DNA from: Hormoscilla sp. GUM202
Lineage (GTDB): Bacteria; Cyanobacteriota; Cyanobacteriia; Cyanobacteriales; Desertifilaceae
Assembly: GCA_005518205.2 (NCBI GenBank)
Contig: RFFC02000008.1
Location: 92,525-156,524 of the forward strand
DNA length: 64,000 nt
Direction of reading: 5' to 3'
Shown here: piece after piece, positions 8,661 through 17,726 of the stretch
Layout of the letters: each line of letters starts with the position of its first letter
Numbering within the stretch: the first letter of the stretch is position 1
Program-made: the position numbers and the translations under genes
The notes under the pieces: model-generated
Told to the model about the DNA's origin: nothing
Seen by the model: only the letters and a program-made list of their open reading frames with translations
Database searches by the model: none

Positions 8661-9613
8661 GCCTCGTCCTCCTCGATCCCTTGTTTCAAAGCCTCCTCGT
8701 CAATGGAGACCTGATAGCGATCGCGCAACCTTTGATAGAACTGCTCGTCCAGCCGCTGGCGCTGCTCTCGCAGGTAGTCCCGGCGGACATTCTTTCTCAC
8801 CTCTTCCAGGGTGGCGGGGTGGCCCGGTTCAATTTGGGTGACCTTGACCAGATGACTGCCGTAGGCCGAGTGGAAGGGGCCTTGCCAGCCCTTTTCCGTC
8901 ACCCCAGCCATCTCCCGGGCCAAGGGGCCGCCAAATGTATTGGCGAGGGTCCGAGCATCCGCCAGGGTATAGGTTGCTGGCAGCATGGAGGGATCTCCCA
9001 GCTTGCCGGACCGTTCCCGGCTGGGGTTGGCTTGCAGCTGGCTCTTCTGAGCTCTGGCATCGGCATCCGCGCGATCGCGCCGTCGTTCCTGGCTGAAGTA
9101 AATGTGGGTAAAGCTAAACCGGCCCGGTATAGCGTAGCGATCGGCATGTGCTGCCAAATAGCCTTCCAAGGTTTCATCGTCCGGTTCCCGCAGGGCCAAC
9201 ACATCTTCAGTGAGGAACTGCATCTTTTGAATCAGCCGCCGCCGCACGATCGTGTCATTGTCATCTAACCCCAAGGCCAGGGCTTCCCGATACAAGACCT
9301 CATCGTGAATGTAATTATCCACTAACTTTTGCAGCTCTTTCGGGCTCGGCGATCGTCCCCACTGCATCTGCCAGGTTGTTTTCAAAGATGCAATAATGGG
9401 AGCATCCACTTCAATTTGCTCGGGGGAAGCAGATTTCATGGAAGGGGCACCAACCCAAAAATACAGCCCAAAGAGCAGGGCACCCAAAACCAGGAAATGT
9501 AGCAATGGTTCCCGCAAGATGCGCGCGAGTTGCTGGGGTCGCGGGTTCCCTTCAACCGGGATTTCCGACAGTGAAGTTTCTTTGTCAATCAATGTTGTTG
9601 CAGTTTCCGCCAT
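8657..9613 (-). CDS. Parvulin-type peptidyl-prolyl isomerase, membrane-anchored
   Basis: I choose the ATG at 9613 (MAETATTLIDKETSL), which lies 7 nt after the stop of the CDF gene; the longer frame from 9670 would overlap that gene. The 318-residue product has a single membrane segment near residues 40-58 (HFLVLGALLFGLYFWVG), a SurA-like N-terminal chaperone region (VDNYIHDEVLYREALALGL) and a PpiC-type rotamase region from about residue 165 (FSFTHIYFSQE ... FGGPLAREM...GWQGPFHSAYGSHLVKV). Such proteins assist folding of exported proteins. It is the middle gene of a tight CDF-PPIase-HupE operon, so its clients may be the secreted sulfatases encoded upstream. That link is inference. Confidence 0.86.
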   Translation of the reverse strand: MAETATTLIDKETSLSEIPVEGNPRPQQLARILREPLLHFLVLGALLFGLYFWVGAPSMKSASPEQIEVDAPIIASLKTTWQMQWGRSPSPKELQKLVDNYIHDEVLYREALALGLDDNDTIVRRRLIQKMQFLTEDVLALREPDDETLEGYLAAHADRYAIPGRFSFTHIYFSQERRRDRADADARAQKSQLQANPSRERSGKLGDPSMLPATYTLADARTLANTFGGPLAREMAGVTEKGWQGPFHSAYGSHLVKVTQIEPGHPATLEEVRKNVRRDYLREQRQRLDEQFYQRLRDRYQVSIDEEALKQGIEEDEA

Positions 9614-9620
9614 GGCGCTT

Positions 9621-10628
9621 CTATATACTTGTTTGATTGCTCGGTACGCCTCGAACCACGATCGAGCCAAGATAAGGCAGGTGCCCTTTCAGTTGCTTCT
9701 CAACGGTATCGGTAATCCCTTGGGCCTCCTGAAGGGATAGGGTAGGCGGTAGCATGACGTCCATTTCTACATGCAGCCTATGGCCCAGCCAGCGGCTCCG
9801 CAGATTGGCGAGGGCGGAGGCTTCTAATTCCGGCACGTGATGAACCACATGGTGGAGTGATTCCAGGATCTCTGGTTCCACCCCATCCAGCAGGCGACTA
9901 AAAACTGTCTGTCCTGACTCCCAGACGATTTTTAGCAACACTGCCGTTATTACCAAGCCCATCACTGGATCTGCCCAGGGATAGCCCAGCCAAACGCCAG
10001 CGGCGCTGACTAGCACTCCCAGACTCACCAGACCATCTGCCAAGGCATGATAGCCATCGGCAATCAGGGCCGCGCTGTTGATTTCGCGGCCCACCCGCAT
10101 GCGGAAAACAGCCACTATCTCGTTGCCGATGAAGCCGACAATGGCCGCGATCGCCAGGGCCCCCAAATGATGCAGGGGCTGAGGATGGTAAAATCGATCT
10201 ACGGATTCGTAGGCGGTGATGATGGCGCTCAAGAGGACGATCGCGACAATCGTTACCCCCGCCAAGTCTTCCAAGCGAGCAAAACCATAGGAAAATCTGG
10301 CTGTAGGCTTGCGTCGGGATACTAAAAAGGCCACCCCCAAGGGGACAGCAGTCATAGCATCTCCCACATTGTGAATCAGGTCTGCCAGGAGAGCGACACT
10401 GCCAGAGAGCCAGAACACCCCCGCCTGCAAGAGCGCGGTGATCGACAAGCCCACCAGGGACCATTTTACGGCCCAGATGCCCCGTTCGGAGCTAGCGATT
10501 TCGGGATCTATGACCCCGTGGGTATGACCGTCATGGTGGTGGTGGTGATGATGGTGGTCGCGTGCCACCTCTGGCGTGGTGAGTTTAGGGACATTATCGG
10601 TCGCGATCGACGTAGGAATTTGCGTCAT
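9621..10628 (-). CDS. Cation diffusion facilitator (CDF) family metal transporter
   Basis: The family exports divalent cations such as Zn2+ in exchange for protons. The start is the ATG at 10628 (MTQIPTSIATDN); a longer frame continues into the adjacent IS630 element and is not native. The 335 residues comprise a His-rich cytosolic N-terminus (run of eight His followed by DGHTHG, residues ~24-38), six membrane segments with the paired metal-site motifs LIHNVGDA and DGYHALADG, and a C-terminal cytoplasmic domain (VHHVPELEALANLRSRWLGHRLHVEMDV in pieces). It is first in an operon with the prolyl isomerase (7-nt gap) and the HupE-like gene. The IS630 copy inserted at 10666 lies only 38 bp before the start codon, so the native promoter is probably displaced. 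Confidence 0.9.
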   Translation of the reverse strand: MTQIPTSIATDNVPKLTTPEVARDHHHHHHHHDGHTHGVIDPEIASSERGIWAVKWSLVGLSITALLQAGVFWLSGSVALLADLIHNVGDAMTAVPLGVAFLVSRRKPTARFSYGFARLEDLAGVTIVAIVLLSAIITAYESVDRFYHPQPLHHLGALAIAAIVGFIGNEIVAVFRMRVGREINSAALIADGYHALADGLVSLGVLVSAAGVWLGYPWADPVMGLVITAVLLKIVWESGQTVFSRLLDGVEPEILESLHHVVHHVPELEASALANLRSRWLGHRLHVEMDVMLPPTLSLQEAQGITDTVEKQLKGHLPYLGSIVVRGVPSNQTSI

Positions 10629-10665
10629 AGTATTTGTCGAAACAGGATCTTCATTTGGGGATATA

Positions 10666-11688
10666 TAGCATTTATCAAAATGGTGAGGTACAGTAGCAAC
10701 AGTGGGTGAACCAGTTGTGGATATCTTGCAGGTTGATGGTAGCAAAGCCCTCCTGAATGCCATCTACTAAGGCCCGATAGGTTCTGGCTTCTAGTTTCTT
10801 GAGATAACTCTTCAGCTTTGACCAAATATTTTCAATTGGAGAGAAGTCTGGCGAATAAGGAGGAAGATAGACTAACCGCGCCCCCACTTTTTCAATAGCT
10901 TGTCGGATTACATCTCCCTTATGAATTGTACAGTTGTCCATCACAACACAAGCTCCTTTCCACAGCTTTGGCACTAAGTGTCGAATCACAAATGCCTCAA
11001 ATGTTAAGCTATCATAAGCACCTAAAATATTCAATGAACTCACTATCCCATTGAGACTAACTGCCCCAACTATTGAAACATTTTGTCCTCGCTTACTGGG
11101 TTTACTTCCATAAGCTCTCAGACCACATTGTGAGCGGGCATACATCCGTGTTAAAGCCAGGTTGCAGCCCGATTCATCCAGAAAAATGAGGTCAGTAGGC
11201 TCAATTCCTTCTATCTCTTTCCAGTAGTCTAACCTTAACTGCTGAACTCGAGAACTTCTCTTTTCCGTCGGATGTAATGCCTTTTTTTTTACGGTCAATC
11301 CCGACCGTTTAATCATTCTGTCTATTGTGGAACGGCTGACTTTTACCTCCGTCTGTTTTTCTAATTCTGACTGATATTCTGACAATGTCCAATCATTATT
11401 TTCCTCTACTAAAACTTTGAGCTTTTCCTGTTGGGACTGGTTGAGCTTGAGGGGACGACCGGTGCTAATACCCGGCTTCAAGTTGCCAGTGGACCGGTAC
11501 TGCTTGAGAATTTTGATAACGAAACTGAATGCTACTCGGAATCTTTTGGCTAGTTGTCTTTGTGATATCTCCTCATTTTCATAGGTTTCTATAATTTTCT
11601 GGCGGAGATCAACTGAATAGGGCTTCATGGTTTTCGAGGGTTCTACTGCTGACCTCACTATTGTACCTCATCTTTATGATAAATGCTG
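10666..11688 (-). mobile_element. IS630-family element B, copy 1 (1023 bp)
   Basis: The element lies between TA dinucleotides at 10664-10665 and 11689-11690. It has terminal inverted repeats of (C/T)AGCATTTATCA type. It matches the copy at 43983-45005 in length and encoded protein, in opposite orientation. Insertion just upstream of the CDF gene separates that gene from its upstream region. Confidence 0.93.
10675..11628 (-). CDS. IS630-family transposase (copy 1)
   Basis: The protein has 317 residues from the ATG at 11628 (MKPYSVDLRQKIIETYENEE); an in-frame upstream GTG would add ten residues. Residues 1-125 form the paired helix-turn-helix region (ISQRQLAKRFRVAFSFVIKILKQY). The DDE domain follows, with LIFLDESGCN, VVMDNCTIHKGD and LPPYSPDFSPIENIWSKLK. 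The translated sequence is identical to the product at 44043-44996, which indicates recent transposition. Confidence 0.95.
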   Translation of the reverse strand: MKPYSVDLRQKIIETYENEEISQRQLAKRFRVAFSFVIKILKQYRSTGNLKPGISTGRPLKLNQSQQEKLKVLVEENNDWTLSEYQSELEKQTEVKVSRSTIDRMIKRSGLTVKKKALHPTEKRSSRVQQLRLDYWKEIEGIEPTDLIFLDESGCNLALTRMYARSQCGLRAYGSKPSKRGQNVSIVGAVSLNGIVSSLNILGAYDSLTFEAFVIRHLVPKLWKGACVVMDNCTIHKGDVIRQAIEKVGARLVYLPPYSPDFSPIENIWSKLKSYLKKLEARTYRALVDGIQEGFATINLQDIHNWFTHCCYCTSPF

Positions 11689-11728
11689 TAACATTTTCTG
11701 GGGTAGGGTAGGTTGCCCAAACTTCTCG

Positions 11729-11807
11729 GGCGTTGCACATTTTCGGGATGATGGGTTAATGCAGATTATGATAATCTGCAATTTTACAGGAAGAATTTAT
11801 GTAGAGG
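11729..11807. repeat. Solo IS1-family end remnant
   Basis: The sequence from 11729 begins GGCGTTGCACATTTTCGGG and continues through GCAGATTATGATAATCTGCA. This is the reverse complement of the right end of IS1 copy 1 (3712-3790). Homology fades after about 80 bases and no transposase follows, so only an end has survived beside IS630 copy B. Confidence 0.7.
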
Positions 11808-11834
11808 ATAATGAATTACCATTTTTGGTAAAGT

Positions 11835-11868
11835 AGGATGCCGAAGCGATACAAAACTTCGACATCCT
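11835..11868 (-). terminator. Hairpin downstream of sulfatase 1
   Basis: AGGATGCCGAAG at 11835-11846 pairs with CTTCGACATCCT at 11857-11868, with one mismatch in 12 pairs and a 10-base loop. It lies about 36 bp after the sulfatase stop on the minus strand. A second small palindrome, AATAGCTAGCTATT, sits at 11875-11888. There is no strong U-tract, so the terminator call is moderate. Confidence 0.5.
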
Positions 11869-11903
11869 ATCTCTAATAGCTAGCTATTTAACTCAAAAGT
11901 TAC

Positions 11904-14624
11904 TTAGCGAGTAACTTCCTGAATGATTCTGTCCCAAAAATCAGAATTACTCAGATCTTCGGAAGCTTGAGGGGAATCCAGGGTATCATCCGAACTATCC
12001 AGAGTGATGGTAAGTTGCTTCAGGTTGCCCGTAAACTTAAACGGCATGTCGTCAGCATAGTCTTCGACAATTGGCGTTCCCGTGTCAAAGCCAACCACAA
12101 AGTTCTCGTCCTGAGTCATGCGGTAGGGAATGCTGTTCTCCACTCGTCCCGAACCAAGGGACTTGTCGTCAGCATAGAGGGTCACGGTTGCACCCGCCCC
12201 GAGCGTATTAGGATCGTCACTATTGTAGACTGCCTTCAGAGTCACAGGGATAGGCAAAGTCACAATTAGCTCAGGGATAGTGAACGCAATCTCATACCGA
12301 TCTAGCCCCACCCAATTGTAGTGGTAGACCAATTTGCCATCCTTAACAAACAGACCGAAGCCGCCAAAGCGCCCCCCTTCAGTCACCAGCATTCCTTCAT
12401 CGTCGGCATCAATTGTCACTTCCGCAACGATCGTATGATCGACATTCTTGAGGTCGGGAGTTGCACCCTCTGGTGCTTGAAAGCCCGCAGTATAGGTGAA
12501 GGTGTCCCGTCCTGCCGTCAGGCTGGGCCGGTGGGAGGGGTCCTGGCGCTCCGCCTGGCGATCGTCCAGGGGCAGTACCTTATGCTGACCCGCTTCCGCG
12601 AAGAACATTTTGTCTTCTATCTGGTCTGGGTCTTCTAGCATGCCTGAGATTGTTGAGCTTGCCATCAGATCCTGGCAGTCTTGACTCCAGTTTGCCATTT
12701 GCATCAGATCGCAGGCTTGACTGAAGTCTTCAGGGATGTAGTACAGCTCCCAGTTCATATTTGTCAGCGTCCCAGGTTCATAGGTCGTGAGCCAGGGGGC
12801 CCGTCGCAAGGCACTGGCCATCCAGCCGTCGTGATAGATACCCTGGTTGCCCATCATTTCAAAATACTGGGTGGTATGGTGGGTCTGGGCATCCACCGCA
12901 CTCAGGTCATTGCCGTCATCATCCGTGTCATCAAAGGTATAGACCAGACTCGTCCCCTCCAGAGGCTTTTGGGTCACGCCGTTCACCGTCGTCGGGGCGG
13001 GAATGCCGAGCGCTTCAAAAATCGTTGGGGCAATATCGGTGACGTGGCTGAATTGATAGCGTACATCCTTGGTGTCTTTAATGCGTGCGGGCCAGGAAAT
13101 CACCATGCCGTTGCGGGTGCCGCCAAAGTGGGAGGCAATTTGCTTGGTCCACTGCAAGGGAGTATCCATCGCCCAGGCCCAGGCCGCCGGGAAGTGATTG
13201 TAGTACATCGGGCCGCCCAGAGTCCCGCTGTCAACAGCCGCTTCCTTATTCTCAAAAGGTTCGGGAATCTGGTTAAAGAAGGTGAGTTCGTTCACCAGTC
13301 CTTCCAAACCGCCTTCAGCACTAGAGCCGTTGTCCCCAAAGATGTAGATAATCAGGGTATTGTCCAGTTCTTCTTGTCCCAGATCCGCGATCGCGTCGAT
13401 GACACGACCCACCTGCTCGTCAGTATGCTGGGTAAAGCCTGCAAATACCTCCATCATGTTGGCATAGACTTCTTTGTGCCTTGGTCCCACCTCTTTCCAG
13501 TGAGACAACCCACACCGACCCAAGCCATGATCTCCACAGCTATGGTCATCATTGCCATTCTCCGGCATGGCAGTCAGGAGGGTATTATGTGGAATCACGC
13601 CCAGTGTTTTTTGCCGATTCAAGGTATCTTCCCGGTATTGCTCCCAGCCATCATCGAACTTGCCTTTGTACTGGTCGATGTAATCTTGGGGCACCTGGTG
13701 GGGCGAGTGAGTCGCACCCGTAGCAAAGTAAACGAAGAAGGGCTTATCGGGCACGGCGGCTTTGACCTGACGGATATAGTCTATGGCATGGTCTGCCATG
13801 GCAGTGGTCAGGTGATAGGGAGAGCCATCGGCATTGGTGGCGGGAACTTCTATGCGGGTGGTGTTTTCTACCAGGGCTGGGGTGTATTGGTCGGTGTCGC
13901 CACCAACGAAGCCATAGAAGTAGTCAAACCCCATATGGGTGGGCCATTGGTCGTAGGGACCGGCGAGGCTGGTTTGCCAGTCGGGCACGTTATGGGTTTT
14001 GCCAAACCAGGCGGTGGCATAGCCATAAGTAGTTAGACAAAAATAATTGCACATAGCCATGGGCGACATGCTCCGGATATGGAGACTAGCGCGAGAGAGT
14101 GTGTGAAATTAATTTTGTCCATGTACTTAATCCTGCAGGGTTTGGGCAAAGGTGGCCTCATTCGAGGGGATCAGGCTGTCGTAGCCGGGGAAGCCAGTGC
14201 CGAGGCGGGTAATGATGCCTGTCCCGGCGGAGTGGTGGTTGTGCCCGGTGAGCAGGGCCGCCCGGGTGGGCGCGCAGAGCGCCGTCGTGTGGAATTGGGT
14301 GTACTTGAGGCCCTTTTCAGCAAGAGCGTCCAGGGTGGGGGTTTGAATCTGGCTGCTACCAAAGGTGCTGGATTGCCCGTAGCCCGCGTCGTCCAGCATC
14401 ACCAACAAAATGTTGGGGGGGTTTTCGATGCCGAAGTTTTGGGGAATCTTCAGTTTGGGGACTACTTCCTCCGAGTCTTCGTAGGTGAGACCAATTTTGC
14501 CGGTGAAGGGTTCGTCAGGGTGGGGCATGATTTGCTGCGCCATAGCTGGCGATGCCCCAGTCTCCAGGAAGAGGGAGGCTGCGATCGCCACTACCACAAA
14601 TAGATTCCAAATGCGTTTGAACAT
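11904..14624 (-). pseudogene. Secreted arylsulfatase 1, interrupted by a MITE
   Basis: The N-terminal part (14127-14624) starts MFKRIWNLFVVVAIAASLF with a signal peptide cleaved near AMA-QQ. It contains NILLVMLDDAGYG (metal-binding Asp pair) and the sulfatase signature CAPTR at residues 117-121, whose Cys becomes formylglycine. It ends at a TAA formed at the MITE edge. The C-terminal part resumes beyond the MITE as YGYATAWFGKTHNVPDW and runs to 11904. Removing 14028-14127 plus one TA gives LQD-YGYATAWFGK in frame and a protein of about 872 residues. Later motifs include FFVYFATGATHSPHQVP, IYIFGDNGSSAEGG and a C-terminal beta-rich region. The gene would hydrolyse sulfate esters outside the cytoplasm. 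As it stands, the catalytic Cys and the rest of the fold are separated, so it should be inactive unless the MITE is lost. Confidence 0.9.
14028..14127. mobile_element. MITE copy 1 (100 bp) in sulfatase 1
   Basis: A 100-bp element flanked by TA at 14026-14027 and 14128-14129. Its ends (AGTAGTTAGACAAAAATAAT on one side, AGTACATGGACAAAATTAAT on the other, read inward) match those of IS630 element A. It has no coding capacity. Its sequence is the exact reverse complement of the copies at 29997 and 31807. Confidence 0.93.
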
Positions 14625-15060
14625 GATTTTTTGACTGTAATAACAACTGAACGTGACAGTCCGGGATAGATCGAAAGTGGAAACCTGCGACTGGAGATCG
14701 ATAAAACCTCCAGTATAATCATCCCGTGCACGCTGCGCTACTGTTCTTGCCTGTTAATGCTATCTCTGGCCATTTCTTGACTACGTCAATAGTCTGATTT
14801 TACCTACGCCGATAGTAGGATGTAATAATTCGTAAAGTCAAGTTTTTAACAATACTTTACAAATCTCTTTCCAGTGCCACCTCCCCGAGGGAGTAGGGAG
14901 TAGGGAGTAGAGAGTAGGGAGAAGAGAGAAAAGGGTTGTTAAATGTTTACCCAGTAAGGTTATCCCTGAAAGTATTGGGGGTGGGGGGATTGCTTCGGGG
15001 GGACGCTGATGAGGATCCAACCCCGATCGTTCGGTATCCCCCGGGATACCGCAGCCTCCT
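14625..15060. other. Intergenic region upstream of sulfatase 1
   Basis: This stretch should hold the sulfatase 1 promoter and the 3' flank of the helix-turn-helix gene. Visible features are a short purine-rich repeat built on GGGAGTA at about 14888-14925 and a GATTGGGGGTGGGG-like G-rich stretch. The overlapping frames have no recognisable domain. I see no convincing promoter pair. Confidence 0.4.
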
Positions 15061-16023
15061 TCAACTGCTATCGGCCAACATCTTAGCCACCACTTCCACG
15101 TCTCGATCCGCCTCAATCCACAGACTGTGGGAACCTCCCCGATCGGGCCGATACAGTATCCGACTCGGCCCCATAATCTCCACCTCGTGGCAGCGGCAAA
15201 CGGTCCCATCCTTAAAAATATCGATTACTGGCATCCTGGAGTTGCTCGCAGCGTTAGCGCGAATCTTTTTCTGGTTAATTAGAATAATCGTTTTCCTCAA
15301 GGGCGGACGGCGCCAGGTTCCTTCAGGCCCCCGACTCCCTGCCGAGACTTCCGGCAATCCAGAAGCTCCCAAAGGTATCCTCCATCGCCGGGAAACCTTG
15401 CAGGCTCCAGCTATTCGACCCTGACCGATTTTTCGGGCCGTCCGCGGACCGTGCAACTGTCGCACCCGCTGGAGGCAGACTCCCAACAGATAAGCCGCTT
15501 CTTGCACTCCTACCGCTTTTGAGCGGTCTCCGGGAGTCTGGAACTTGCCCCCTGCCACTGGCACCGAAGGGTCAACTTCCATCCACAACCTGGCCCGGCA
15601 AATCCAGGTCGGTTCTGTCGGACTGTAAACCAACCGCGACCGTCCCCCTATCTCCACGTAGTGGCAATATTCGGAGTGCTTGCCCAGCTTGACTCCGATT
15701 GCCGGGCGCGAGCCAGCATCTTTACGGTTCTGGCGCAGCACCTGTTGGTTGGCATGGATGAAACCATTCTGGGTGCGCTGCTGTACGTACCAGTCGCCTT
15801 TTGGGCATCTTTGACCGGGGATTATTTTGGGCATGCCCCCACGAGTCGGAATCTGCCATTTTCGCCCCTGCTTCCGGGCACCTTCTATTCTCCCTTGACC
15901 CAAGAGGGCCCGCACCCGAGCCGCTGACACTCCCAGGCGATGGGCCGCTTCGGCCACTCCGATTTTTCCGGAATGGTGGGTTTCGGCAGTAGAAACTGTT
16001 ACGCTAGAGTTTGGTTCCTTCAT
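15061..16023 (-). CDS. Protein with two helix-turn-helix (excisionase/MerR-like) modules, internal duplication
   Basis: This 320-residue protein consists of two related modules. Module 1 (about residues 20-155) opens with VAEAAHRLGVSAARVRALLGQGRIEGARK, a winged-helix DNA-binding motif of the excisionase/MerR type; it ends CHYVEIGGRSRLVYSPTEPTW...LWMEVDP. Module 2 (about 170-310) repeats the plan: VQEAAYLLGVCLQRVRQL, GQGRIAGACKVSRRWRIP, CHEVEIMGPSRILYRPDR, LWIEADRD. The start is the ATG at 16023. It lies inside the minus-strand cluster between the broken HAD gene and sulfatase 1, so it could regulate the cluster, but nothing in the sequence proves that. I do not know a named family for the C-terminal part of each module. 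Confidence 0.72.
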   Translation of the reverse strand: MKEPNSSVTVSTAETHHSGKIGVAEAAHRLGVSAARVRALLGQGRIEGARKQGRKWQIPTRGGMPKIIPGQRCPKGDWYVQQRTQNGFIHANQQVLRQNRKDAGSRPAIGVKLGKHSEYCHYVEIGGRSRLVYSPTEPTWICRARLWMEVDPSVPVAGGKFQTPGDRSKAVGVQEAAYLLGVCLQRVRQLHGPRTARKIGQGRIAGACKVSRRWRIPLGASGLPEVSAGSRGPEGTWRRPPLRKTIILINQKKIRANAASNSRMPVIDIFKDGTVCRCHEVEIMGPSRILYRPDRGGSHSLWIEADRDVEVVAKMLADSS

Positions 16024-16094
16024 TTTGCGCCCTGAAACCAGGGGGTTAGGGGTTGGGGGTTAGGGGTTAGGGGTTGGGGATTGGGGACTGGAAC
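16024..16094. repeat. G-rich short repeats (GGGGTTA/GGGGTTG)
   Basis: About seven imperfect 7- to 8-base units of GGGGTTAG and GGGGTTGG type lie at about 16038-16085, directly after the HAD stop. Short degenerate heptamer repeats of this type are common between cyanobacterial genes. Confidence 0.7.
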
Positions 16095-16799
16095 TCAGGA
16101 AAGATCTGCCCCAAGAAAAACTTTTTCAAAGTCATCTTTGACGCCGATAAGGCTCCAACCCTGCTTGGCAGCCTCATCCAGGACCTCGTTAACATGGCAA
16201 TAGGAACCCGGGAGGTCGTCCACATCATTGTCAGGATTGTCATCATCGTTAACACTGCAATCTACACCGGTATCTGCTTCTTGATAATGTTCCCGATCTT
16301 CATCGTTATGCCTGACCAACATCATTAAGCTGGGACCTTCACCGTCGTCCGTATACTGCAACATTTGCAAATCGCCATTGGAATTGCCCACTGCCATAAT
16401 GGGCTTCTTGCCAACGTAGCGCTCGATGCCCACGGGTTTTCCTCCTTCATCATTGACAGGCTGAACCAGGACTTTATCCCGCACCAGAACCGGTGGGTCA
16501 TGGTTTTCATCGTCAAATTTGGTTGTCAACGCCGAACCAATGATGTTTTGGGGTGGAATCCCATAGTATTCTTCGGCAAAAGAACGCATGAAATCGATCT
16601 CGCCTCCGGAACAGATGTAGATTTGGAACTGATTGTCTCGGAGATAATCCAGCAACTCAACCATCGGTTTGTAGATCAGATCTACGTAAGGGCTCCCGAA
16701 CTCCGCGCTGTCTTGGGTGGTGACAAATTCGCGGGCTGCTGCGATGTAATCCTCTGTGGTTTCTCCGATCCCAACACCTTGGTCATTGATAAAGTATGC

Positions 16800-17671
16800 G
16801 GCGTTGCACATTTACGGGATGATTTAACTAGGGACAGGTACAAAATCATAACGTAGATAGTGCAATAATAGCTTAATTGAAAGCCTCAACATTTCTGATG
16901 ATTTTGAGTAACATAATGTTTGACTTTTTAATCGAGCTAGATAATGTCTTAATCGACAATTTTCTCCTTCAACACGGGTCATGTATGTTTTGCTAACTAT
17001 ATGGTCAATATCTTCAATAAACATTGGATATACAGGCCATCCATCAGTGACGTAAAAAAAGCATTGCCAACATTTTATAATGTCCCACAATGGCTTAAAA
17101 GTTTCAGCTGAACGATCTCCTAATACCCATGTTATAATCCCTGGCTTAAAATGATTTACAACTGGACATAGCCACTTTTTCTTCTTTTTTTCATTTACAT
17201 AAGTATGCAACTCGTCAATCTCTGCAACCTCCGGTATCTCATAGTTTTCAGGGATTGACGGTAATTCTTTAGCTGCTTGTTTTACCCATTGAATTTGAGT
17301 ATTATGGCTGACGCCAGTAATTCTTTCAATCCCTCGAAATCCATTACCATTAACGTACATCGTTAAACAGTTTTTCTTGACATCTTCCGAATAACCGCGC
17401 GGATAATAATGTTCGAGAAACTGACGGTTACAATCTTTACAAATCAAATTCTGTTTACCTCGTCTGTGACCATTTTTATTAATTTTTTCAGAACCACATC
17501 GGGGACATTTCATTTTCAACTCCTTTAACTAAATTATTCGCCTTACACTCCATTATAGCACTAATTTTGACTAATGGGTAAAAATCCCTCATCTTAACTA
17601 TAAATTCTCCCTGAAAGATTGCAGATTATAATAATATGCATTAACCTATCATCCCGTAAATGTGCAACGCC
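16800..17671 (-). mobile_element. IS1-family element, copy 2 (872 bp, apparently intact)
   Basis: Flanked by 8-bp direct repeats AAGTATGC at 16792-16799 and 17672-17679. The ends are inverted repeats of GGCGTTGCACATTTACGGG type. It is inserted in HAD copy 1 and has the same length as IS1 copy 1. Confidence 0.94.
16824..17513 (-). CDS. IS1-family transposase, single ORF
   Basis: The protein has 229 residues from the ATG at 17513; a TTG two codons upstream is less likely. Residues 1-40 form a zinc-ribbon/InsA-like segment with CPRCGSEKINKNGHRRGKQN and CKDCNRQF. Residues ~60-90 hold a helix-turn-helix (RGIERITGVSHNTQIQWVKQ). The DDE domain follows (AEIDELHTYV, VLGDRSAETF, YVTDGWPVYP, RLRHYLARLKSQTLCYSKS). 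Unlike classic IS1, insA and insB functions lie in one frame without a frameshift, as in some cyanobacterial IS1 members. Copy 1 at 2943-3632 differs by a nonsense codon. Confidence 0.93.
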   Translation of the reverse strand: MKCPRCGSEKINKNGHRRGKQNLICKDCNRQFLEHYYPRGYSEDVKKNCLTMYVNGNGFRGIERITGVSHNTQIQWVKQAAKELPSIPENYEIPEVAEIDELHTYVNEKKKKKWLCPVVNHFKPGIITWVLGDRSAETFKPLWDIIKCWQCFFYVTDGWPVYPMFIEDIDHIVSKTYMTRVEGENCRLRHYLARLKSQTLCYSKSSEMLRLSIKLLLHYLRYDFVPVPS

Positions 17672-17726
17672 AAGTATGCTTGGAAGAAGATGGGGTATTC
17701 GCTCCAGAGCGTGCCGTCGTTGTCGA

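Noticed and set aside
12681-14036. Plus-strand 451-residue frame opposite sulfatase 1
   Set aside because: It is the antisense shadow of a clear sulfatase and has no domain of its own.
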